From Byssothecium circinans (Eukaryota > Ascomycota > Dothideomycetes > Pleosporales > Massarinaceae), in NCBI GenBank assembly GCA_010015675.1, contig ML977010.1, positions 479,737-506,042 of the forward strand: 26,306 nucleotides of DNA. The letters are read 5' to 3'. This document shows, piece by piece, positions 19,090 to 26,306 of the stretch. Each line of letters opens with the position of its first letter. Position 1 is the first letter of the stretch. Below the pieces are notes generated by a model, which saw only the letters and a program-made list of their open reading frames with translations, did not search any database and was not told where the DNA came from. The position numbers and the translations under genes are program-made.

Positions 19090-19479
19090 AAAATAACGGA
19101 AGTTAAAGCTGCAACTTTACAGGCAGGTGTAGTGTAGTGAGCATAATTAATTGCTAGTCTTATAGCTAAGATCCTTCTAATTTTCGTAAACGGGAATTAG
19201 AATTTATGGAGTGATTTATCACTTAGGGTAGAGAAGAAGAGTAGTTACGCAATAAAGCTTTTTCATTTAGATAGTTAAGCTACCTATCCTAGCTAGTATG
19301 CTAGAAACCTTCCATGTTCTAGTCTATTATAACTCCTTAAATTAAGTAGTATAGAAAGCTATACTTTGCAGATAATATCTATTTAATGCTAGTAGTCATG
19401 CCTCATACCGCTTAATACCCTTAAGCTTAACATGTAGGAGATAGGTAGCATAGTAAGATATAGCATTAAATAGGCAAGT

Positions 19480-20212
19480 CCTATAGAATCTTACTATATA
19501 GAGCAAGAATCTTGCTAACACTAATAATATGCTTAACGTCCTTAGCTTGAATAGTGACACGCTTCTTATAGATAGCACTAAGGTTTATAGCTAGGTACTA
19601 TTATTAGCAGAAGCTAATACTATATAAATTAGACTAATACCTTGCAAGATGTCTACTAGGAAGGCCTTAGTAGTAGCCTGTAAGGCGTCTAAAGCCCTAG
19701 ACTAGAAACGGGACATAAGGTTACTATTTCCCTCTTAATTATTCTATAGCACTTCGCGAATTAATCTCCTAAATAGCGCTACTAGAATCAAGTTACCTAG
19801 AGTCTTCTAGTAGAAACAGATCTCTACTAGAGCAAAGGCTAATACTAGTATTAGTCTAACTATAGTAATATAGGTTAAAAACTTACTATTAGGCTTATAA
19901 CGCCTAATGCGAGGGCCTCCCTTGCTAGGGCCTTTGTAGATAGAAGCACGCTCCTTCTACATAGTGTAGCTTATCAGCTTTCGTGTTAGCAGCGGCGACT
20001 CTCTTTTCTTCTTGCGACCCTTATATAGGTTCATGCTAGTATTAGTAGGAAGCTTCTTCTAGCCTTTCTTGCAAGGACCTAAAGCTAGACATAGTTAACA
20101 TGTAGCTAATACTAAGACTAATACTTAGCCTACCTTAGGCGCTATAACCCTTGCTAGCTCTGCCATGAGGAGCCTTTGCAGGCAGCTTGCCTTGATTCTT
20201 CTTAGCGGCCAT
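19480..20212 (-). pseudogene. Histone H3 / CenH3-like gene relic, RIP-degraded
   Basis: The minus strand from an ATG at 20212 gives a Lys-rich tail (MAAKKNQGKLPAKAP). After stop codons and probable introns comes a histone-fold core in family register: RRYKPNT, FALVEI..YQKT, LFRRLIREV, RFQSRALDALQATTKAFLVDIL, then NLSAIYKKRVTIQAKDVK. These align in order with H3 helices alphaN, alpha1, alpha2 and the L2 strand. Two introns are still visible: 19886-19839 (GTAAGT..TAG) and 19640-19591 (GTATTA..CCTAG), both restoring the register. In-frame stops are TAG/TAA, explainable by C-to-T. Loop 1 between REV and RFQS is 13 residues against 8 in canonical H3, as expected more of centromeric-type H3. The end of alpha3 is not H3-like, and the copy is not functional. 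Confidence 0.72.
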
Positions 20213-21027
20213 AATGGTATATTATAAGGTATATAAAAAAAAATAAGGTAGACGTAAACTAACTACTTTTTAGTTAGAAAATAGATGGAAAACTAATAAC
20301 GTTAATAGTAAAAGTAAAAGTAAGAAATAAAAATAATAAAAGTAAGAAATAGGAATAGTAATAATACGTAAGGAAGTCAAAATTAGTAGGCAATAGAAAG
20401 GGAAATTATAGGGGAGTATATATATAGAAAGGCTAATACTAAGCCTAATACTTTAGTTGTAGCTATACTACAGCTACAAAGCTTTACGACTATAAAGATA
20501 GCAAAATCGCAAAGATTAAGAGTTGTTAAAGTGCGGGGTAGTAGGTAAGCATGAGAAGTAAGAAAGCAACGTAAAAGTAGCTAGTAAAGGTAAGTAGTAA
20601 AAGTAAGTAGTAAAAGTAAAAGTATAAAGAGAAGTAAAATAAGAGAAAAAACATTACGTTAGCAAGAAAACTACGTATAAAGATAGGAAACGGCTTCTAA
20701 AGAGAAACTAATACTTAACCTAATACTATAATTCTAGTATGTACTTATATAGCTAACTAAGCTGCACACGCTCATGCTAGAATTATGTTGTAAAGTGTTA
20801 GGCGCATTTAACGCACATGATAGGCTAGTAATAATTTCCCGTAATTACTGCCTAGCCTTACTTTTAATTTCGTGTAACTATAAATAAACTTATTGCTAAA
20901 AATTTGCTACTTAATACTACTTCTTACATACTTCTTATATAACATCTACGTACTACATGTAACTTTACCCTACTACTAAATAACGCCTAATACCTACCTA
21001 ATATATCCTGCTAAGCCCTCTTGCTAC

Positions 21028-22284
21028 AATGGTAGACTAGAAGAAGGTGAAGGCTACTAATGCATACTTATTAAATGTAAGCACCATCAAAAATAACAAA
21101 CTTCGCGTAAGCAAGCAGGGCGAAGACTTTATAATTTAAAAGGGAAAAAACGCTAATAATAAGGTATAATAACCCCCCTTATACCTGAATAATTATATAC
21201 TAACTTAGTAAAGGCGTGCTTTACTTTCTAGATAAAGAAGTTCTTGCCACGTATTTAGCACCTGCTTGATAGCGCTATAGATGAAAATGAGCATAAGCAA
21301 CTTAAGGACATGCTTTGAATTTAGAGTTGCAATGCAGCGCTTAAGGCTAGGTATGAGAAGAGTATTAGTCTAGTATTAGGTATAACTAACAGTACATAGG
21401 GAGAGTTAGAATCTACTCTAGATATAGCTAGCTATAGCACGCATTAGAAAGCTAGAATCTAACTATAAAACTATAAGATTAGTCTTTAAGCCTTAAAAAA
21501 AGGTCTAGGCACTAGAAGATAAGTTTATGCCACCTTAGTATATTGTTAACGCTGCCTCGTCTACTATTAATAAGAGTGTAGAGAGTAGCAAGTTAAGCAA
21601 AAAAAGCAAATCTAACGCAGGTAAAGCGGATAAAAAGACGACAGACATTAAGGAGAAAAAAGAAAAATTTAATATAACAGTGCCTAACCTAAGTAATAAA
21701 GAGAGGGAAGAATGAACAGAGCTTAGCTACTAGCTATAGGTAAAGAGATACTAGAATAGAAAGCTTAACATTATAGTAAAAAAGTTAAGGATTCTCTATT
21801 ATTAAAGGCTAAAAGGATTTATTCTACGCATACCACAAGGCATGTTTATTATAAGTGCAATGCAACTAACCTAATACCATAGCTAATACCAAGCAGCGCT
21901 ATATCTAGTAGCTTAACCTAATACTTAATAACTAAGTTGCTCTTCTAATAGCTAAAAAGAAGCTAGTACGTTTAAGATAGGTAAGTAAAGTATTAGACCT
22001 AGTATTAGTCTAGAACTAACCATTAATAGGCTAGTGCTACTTAAAAGGTATTTAAGAAAACTAAATTAAAGTTACCTGTATGATGGGGTTAAGTAAGTAT
22101 AGTATTAGTTAGGGTATTAGGCATAAGCTAGCTATAATAGATTATCGCTACAAGGTTAGCACTATAGAAGTTAGAAGTACCTTATAGATACCTAATTAGC
22201 GTTAATATTAAGTTAAAAATGCCTATTCTGCTATTCCCTATGCTATTCCCTTAATAATAACGCGTGCTACTCTCTCTAATCTAC
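21028..22284 (+). pseudogene. Possible decayed coding sequence, unidentified
   Basis: From ATG at 21028 the plus strand reads MVD*KKVKATNAYLLNVST, and further stretches up to 22,284 translate into polar, helix-like sequence interrupted mainly by TAG/TAA (for example LKDML, ALKARYEKSISL, LNIIVKKLRILYY). The frame changes along the way, so introns or small indels are likely. It may be the 5' part of the relic at 22285-22818. I recognise no domain. Confidence 0.35.
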
Positions 22285-22818
22285 TAAGCACAGCGTAATA
22301 GAGATTATGCAGACTCTATTATCTAACTCTTTCGCGATAGTAAAGCATGCAAGCTTCCTAGTGCGTATAATCTATGCACTATTAAAGACTATAGCGCACA
22401 TTTCCTTAAGGTATAGGGTAAGAATACGGGATATACTATAGATCTACTTAACTATATTATTGTAAAACTTTCTACAGAGAATACTTCCTAAGGCAAACCA
22501 ATGGAAAGTGTGCAAATAGAAGAAGATGCAATAGAAAGTATTAAACTAAAGGTTCCCTATTAAGGCTATAATAATAGTATAAAGATGCTTAACATTATAA
22601 AATTTATAAAGCTTAAGAGGCTAGGTAATAAGGGTAACGTTAATCTAAGTCTATATTTAGTAGATAGTATAGATACAAAGACTATATACTTTAGGGATTA
22701 AGATATAGTTACGGAGTATTAGGCTGTAGTATTAGGCGCTCTATCTATCTAGATAGATTAGGGAAACTTTTATAGGAATGCTTATATTATAAGAAACTAC
22801 CCTCATAAAACCTCTTAA
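22285..22818 (+). pseudogene. Unidentified coding relic in one frame
   Basis: About 175 codons stay in a single frame, with stops only of TAA/TAG type. Parts read clearly as protein: RDYADSII, LFRDSKACKLPSAYNL, TIKDYSAHFLKV, GKNTGYTIDLLNYIIVKLST, SVQIEEDAIESIKLKVPY, NVNLSLYLVDSIDTKTIYFRD. Such a run is not expected by chance in DNA this AT-rich. It should be the C-terminal part of a gene mutated by RIP, ending before the convergent helicase relic. I do not recognise the family; a transposon-borne or repeat-borne gene is likely from context. Confidence 0.5.
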
Positions 22819-22929
22819 TAATAGTGGTATTAGTCTAGGTATTAGACCTAGAAAATAGTCTGCTATACTATAACGTAATAACGCTCCCTACGCCTTATAT
22901 CCTGCTCTTACATCTCTAATACCTTGCTT

Positions 22930-24240
22930 CTCTTTTACTTTAACCGCTAATAGGAAAATACATCCTTAAACATTAAACTATTAACAGTCTTAACCCTTGA
23001 AAGCGCAACATATATTAAGCTAGGGCAGTAATCTCACTCTTTACTAACTATAATTATAGCCTTATCCACACTTAAACCCTAGGATTTATGAACTGTAATA
23101 GCCTAGGCAAGTGTAATAAGGAATTAAATACGCATATGCATACTCTAATTAATAGTAAATTCCTAAATAAGAGGAAACACTAGAATAACCTTTATACTAT
23201 CTAGAAGGCTATAAAGATATAGCTTATTATACTTATCTATAGCGACTAATACCGCCTTTAGTATAGCCTTGCGACAATCCTAGGTATTAGGCTGCTAAAG
23301 GATATTGTTAATAACTCCTATAGCCCTATTAACTAAACTACGCTCTATCTAGATATTGTTAAGTAGCATAACCCAGGCACTAATAAATATAGGGAGCTGG
23401 TTATGGAGATTCCCCGCATCCTTAGTAAATACCTTCTCTTAATCTTGACTATTATGTGTAGCCTATAAAATAAAGATAGGCTAGCTAGAGTCCTAGAGGT
23501 AGTTATAATTAATAGTAGCTACCTCTATCCTCTTTGCGCATATACGTAAGGTAGAATTAAAGGAGTTCCGTTCTACCTTACTAAGCTTAACGCTGCAGCG
23601 TTTCATAAAGAGAAGCTAGTTATAGACATTAGGCTTCTCTTTACGGATACGTGTAAGAGTATTATAGAAGGAAGCCTATTTAGAACTCTACTAGCGCATA
23701 ACTATATCTAGAATAATAGTTCTAGTAAATAGTTTATATAGCGCCGTACTAGCTGTATCTAAAGAGCTATGGCTCTTTATAGTATCAAACATAGGCCTTC
23801 TCATGATAAGGGGTAACTAGTAAAAATCACTAGCTAAGATAATGTTTAAACTGCTAAAAGGATAGCTAGCCTATGCTAGAAAGATCTTACGGCACCTTAT
23901 ATCTAACCACGCTAGTGTTGTTAGCCCTACTATAGACTTCTTATCTATAATAAGGTAATAAACATTAGTAAATAGCGCTTAGGTCTAAGCTAACGCTACT
24001 AGAGTAAGAGGTAGAAGCACACCACCAGGAGGTTAAATTAGTATGCGGAAGGTAGAGTAGATAGTCTTTCCTAAAATAAGAAAAGCAGCTACTCTAGTTA
24101 GTGCGCATCATATAATAGGTAATTTCTTCCTTAAAGCCCTTATAATACTATCTATAGTAGAGGTTATAACCTTAATAGCGTACGTCTTTCTAGTATCACC
24201 CTAGCCATTAAGGTTAAAAAGAAGCTGCTCTAGCCTATTC
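22930..24240 (-). pseudogene. PIF1-family DNA helicase relic, 5'-truncated and RIP-degraded
   Basis: On the minus strand the PIF1 signature motifs appear in order. Walker A, LNG*GDTRKT, is at about 24,212-24,183, standing for GxGGTGKT with two changes and an amber codon. VAAFLILGKTIYS follows. Walker B, YLIIDKKSIVGLTTLAWLD, lies near 23,900-23,960, then ILASDFY*LP and RPMFDT near 23,800-23,860. The C-terminal helicase motifs AITVHKS*GLSVDKAII (about 23,045-23,110) and YVALSRVKTVNSLMF (about 22,955-23,025) complete it. The IID-K/E-KSM-type Walker B is usual in fungal transposon-borne or Helitron-type PIF1 helicases, which unwind DNA 5' to 3'. There is no N-terminal Rep/HUH-like region: the frame stops within about ten codons of Walker A at the junction with the OrsD-like repeat unit at 24240. 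A functional product is excluded by many stops. Confidence 0.85.
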
Positions 24241-25770
24241 CTAACTGAGAGGACGCGACGGATTATGCCTAATCCGTGGCGGAATAGGTCTAGCGTCAGG
24301 GTTGCTAGCCCAAATCCAGGGCGTAGATAGGGATAATCTATAAGAACGGGAGGGCTAATCTATTCCACAGCGACACGTTCTCCTAACTAATTTTGTATGT
24401 AACTATTACTTAGCAGCATTAGGAGCACTGATCCCCTATCTTATAGTTTTACCTTTTACATTAGTGACGGTCAAGGTAAGGGTAGACTCTTATAGTAATA
24501 GAGTTCTACTAGAACGCATGGTCGCCCGCAGCAACATTACCATAACTAAGCGCAACCTACCGCAGGAGAAATGGCAGCCAAACCTAATCACCGCTATCAT
24601 TTAAGAAGATAGAAGAAAACTTTCAGTATCTTCGCGAGTATAAGGTACTTATCTGCAAGGAGCATGCTACTAGTGTACAGAATCTAAACATGCATCTACG
24701 TAATTATTACGCCATAGTGAGTAAAGAGAGGGAGAGGATCATAGAGTACTATAAGTACTAGTAGATTAAGAAGCCTAAGGACGTTAAACTGCCACCACTA
24801 CTAGGTCTACTAATCAAGGAGCTAGGAGAGCCACTTAATAGGCTTTAATGCGCTAAGGAAGATTACAACTTCATTATAATTAATCTAGATAGGCTATGGA
24901 AGCACTGTAAGGGTAAGCATAGGTTACTATAGAGGGGTAATATAAGCACGCTTTTCTAAAAAGTTAAGGTGTAGACGTTCTTCCAGGCTCGCGGGCAGCG
25001 GCAATATTTCGTCGTTAACGCAGCAGTCGCGTCGTCCGTCCCCTGAGAGGCGGCCAACGTCATCCGTGCAAGGCTGGCTGAATGGGAGGTAATAACGCAG
25101 GCGCATAAAGAGGAAGCGCAGGTGATGGACGCAGAGGCCGCGAAGACTAATAAGACTAGCTAGTTCAAGTAGACGGGATAGCTAGAGCATCTTGCGAAGT
25201 GGAATCTAGCGTATCTTGCACATCAGATCTAACTACCCAATCAGGGTGAAGTGAGGCTGCAGCGCGCCGCGAAGCTAGTTGAGCTACTAGTAGAGAGGAG
25301 CGTGGTTAGGCTATAGACGCTTACATAGGAAATAAGATAGTAGCTCTAGAGTACAAAGTAGTAGGAGGTTAATTAACGGCTAATAGCCTAACTATAGAAC
25401 CTAGAGAGTTAGGCCTACTACGCTAGCTACATAGTTAAGTTCGTCTGCTACTTTCTACGCATCATAGCTGATGAGTAGGCGAGGATAGAATGAAGCGGCC
25501 ACAGTAAGGATGGTAATAGTGACGTAAATAGTAAGCAGGTGGATAAAGAGGACGTCTTAGATAATTAGAGCTCTAGGAGTAGTAGTGGTAGAAGTAATAG
25601 TAATAGTAATAGGGATAGCTACCCCTACTATTAAAGCGGACGTATAGAAGAGATAGATCTTATAAAAGATGCGCGTAAGCTATTCTACTAGAAGGGCCGT
25701 TAGAAGGAGCTAGTAGTAGCGCTGTAGGAGATACTTAAGGATAATGATAATAATAATAATGATTAGGAAT
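24240..25770 (+). repeat. Direct repeat unit A (1531 bp), heavily RIP-mutated
   Basis: This unit starts at cctaactgagaggacgcgac (24240) and is followed directly by a second copy at 25771, offset 1531 bp with no net indel across the 535 bp that can be compared. The unit comprises about 370 bp of upstream sequence with TAATCC-rich inverted motifs (ggatta..taatcc) and a coding relic listed separately. The helicase relic ends at its left edge. Confidence 0.88.
24609..25766 (+). pseudogene. OrsD-like (DUF3505-type) C2H2 protein relic, copy A
   Basis: A 386-codon frame without indels but with many TAG/TAA/TGA codons. Its start codon is ATA where copy B has ATG. It opens with NFQYLREYKVLICKEH and a histidine-pair finger region. 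A second finger follows (C-x4-Y-x12-H-x4-H, the Tyr codon tac presumably from tgc), then FFQARGQRQYFVV, the 'TFF....RYFVV' element seen in fungal OrsD-like proteins with DUF3505. The C-terminal half is long and helical with MVKFVCYFLRI-like segments (VKFVCYFLRIIADE), a Ser/Asn-rich stretch (about 25,570-25,620) and a short Asp/Asn tail before TAG at 25764. OrsD-like genes lie in secondary-metabolite and repeat regions and have no established biochemical role. Family assignment rests on these motifs. Confidence 0.75.
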
Positions 25771-26306
25771 CCTAACTGAGAGGACGCGACGGATTATGCC
25801 TAATCCGTGGCGGAACAGGTCTAGCGTCAGGGTTGCTAGCCCGAATCCGGGGCGCGGATAGGGATAATCCGTGGGAACGGGAGGGCTAATCCATTCCACA
25901 GCGACACGTTCTCCCAACTAATTTTATATGTAGCTATTGCTCAGCAGCATCAGGAGCACCAATCCCCCATCTTGCAGCTTCACCTTTTGCGTTGGTGATG
26001 GTTGAGGCGAGGGTAGACTCTCGCAGCAATGGAGTTCTGCTGGAACGCACGGTCGCCCGCAGCAACATCACCACAACTAAGCGCAACCCGCCGCAGGAGA
26101 AATGGCAGCCGAACCCGATCACCGCTATCATTTAAGAAGATGGAAGAAAACTTTCAGTATCTTCGCGAGTATAAGGTGCTTGTCTGCAAGGAGCATGCTA
26201 CCGGTGTACAGAATCTAAACACGCATCTGCGTAATCATCACGCCGTAGCGAGCAAAGAGAGGGAGAGGATCGTAGAGTACTATAGGTACTGGTGGATCAA
26301 GAAGCC
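25771..26306 (+). repeat. Direct repeat unit B, lightly mutated, cut by window edge
   Basis: Second copy of the 1531-bp unit, in direct orientation and immediately adjacent. It retains GC-rich sequence (ccgaatccggggcgcggatag where A has caaatccagggcgtagatag). Only the first 536 bases are in the window. In about four positions it carries the A/T base while copy A has G/C, so it is not wholly untouched. Confidence 0.88.
26140..26306 (+). CDS. OrsD-like C2H2 protein, copy B, partial at window edge
   Basis: From ATG at 26140 the frame is open for 55 codons to the right edge. It begins MEENFQYLREYKVLVCKEH and continues through NLNTHLRNHHAVASKER to YYRYWWIKKP. This matches the N-terminus of copy A codon for codon, with Trp-Trp where A has two stops. 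The CKEH..HLRNHH segment resembles the first zinc-finger-like region of fungal DUF3505/OrsD proteins, with His in place of the second usual Cys. Whether the rest is intact cannot be seen. The 370 bp before it contain no stop-free conserved frame and probably hold the promoter and leader. Confidence 0.65.
   Translation, partial: MEENFQYLREYKVLVCKEHATGVQNLNTHLRNHHAVASKERERIVEYYRYWWIKK

Larger units (their letters stand above)
18125..25770. other. RIP-mutated AT-rich repeat block
   Basis: The whole stretch is rich in TA dinucleotides and in TAG/TAA codons within otherwise continuous reading frames, as expected when C-to-T changes in CpA/CpG contexts strike both strands of repeats. The direct comparison of 24240-24775 with 25771-26306 shows the process: nearly all differences are transitions giving T/A in the left copy. 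At least four coding relics can be read through the damage (listed separately). About 20,230-21,000 holds only A-rich, purine-rich simple sequence (aaaagtaag-type units near 20,300 and 20,590) and no gene I can read. Confidence 0.88.

Noticed and set aside
21071..21092. gtaagcaccatcaaa, similar to the transposon terminus
   Set aside because: Lacks the taacgtaaag part and the 17-bp units; it lies inside the possible coding relic and is probably coincidence.
25735..26131. Two minus-strand open frames in repeat unit B
   Set aside because: They lie in the upstream region of the OrsD-like copy, lack domains, and are open only because copy B has fewer RIP stops.

Overview
The window looks like nuclear DNA of a filamentous ascomycete (Pezizomycotina). 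The evidence is short introns of about 47-122 nt with GTAAGT/GTGAGT-type donors and CTAAC/CTGAC-type branch sites, fungal families (an A-T-R NRPS-like reductase, a Dal5-type MFS carrier, an SMP-C2 lipid-transfer-type protein, a SLIP-GC-like GTPase, secreted Cys-rich proteins), and a large AT-rich block with the C-to-T/G-to-A signature of repeat-induced point mutation (RIP). I cannot name genus or species. All calls come from reading the sequence by eye; no database search was run.

Layout. 1-880: no clear gene, one perfect 13-bp inverted repeat. 880-3933 (+): 11-exon dynamin-superfamily GTPase resembling nuclear GTPase SLIP-GC. 4268-7354 (-): intronless 1028-aa adenylation-thiolation-reductase enzyme, divergently paired over a 486-bp intergenic region with 7841-9405 (+), a 3-exon MFS transporter; together they look like a minimal metabolite module. 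9973-11569 (+): 480-aa SMP-C2-C2 protein. 12032-12423: short element with about 33-bp terminal inverted repeats. 12836-13437 (+): 159-aa secreted Gly/Asn/Asp-rich protein. 13895-14070: transposon-end fragments that cut off a BTB/POZ-like gene remnant (14068-14334, -). 14767-15301 (-): very Cys-rich secreted protein with a conflict between signal-peptide frame and Cys-rich frame. 15302-17238: no convincing gene. 17239-17844 (+): 201-aa protein of unknown function built from two similar halves.

From about 18,125 to the right edge the sequence becomes AT-rich and stop-riddled. It still holds readable relics: 17-bp tandem repeats next to a transposon-like terminus; a histone H3/CenH3-like pseudogene with intron positions still visible (-); an unidentified coding relic (+); a PIF1-family helicase relic (-) whose 5' end stops at a repeat junction; and two direct copies, 1531 bp apart, of an OrsD-like (DUF3505-type) C2H2 gene (+). 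The left copy is heavily mutated (start ATG to ATA, many amber/ochre codons). The right copy is much less mutated and keeps an open frame to the window edge. Over the 535 bp shared by both copies I hand-count about 63 differences, all transitions, about 59 of them in the RIP direction in the left copy.

The left two thirds therefore reads as ordinary gene space with small accessory features, and the right third as a mutated repeat compartment. The least ordinary items are the H3-like histone relic inside that compartment, the asymmetric RIP of the OrsD-like tandem pair, the 17-bp subterminal-repeat transposon ends found at several sites, and the Cys-rich gene whose frame break coincides with a perfect GTATGT splice donor.
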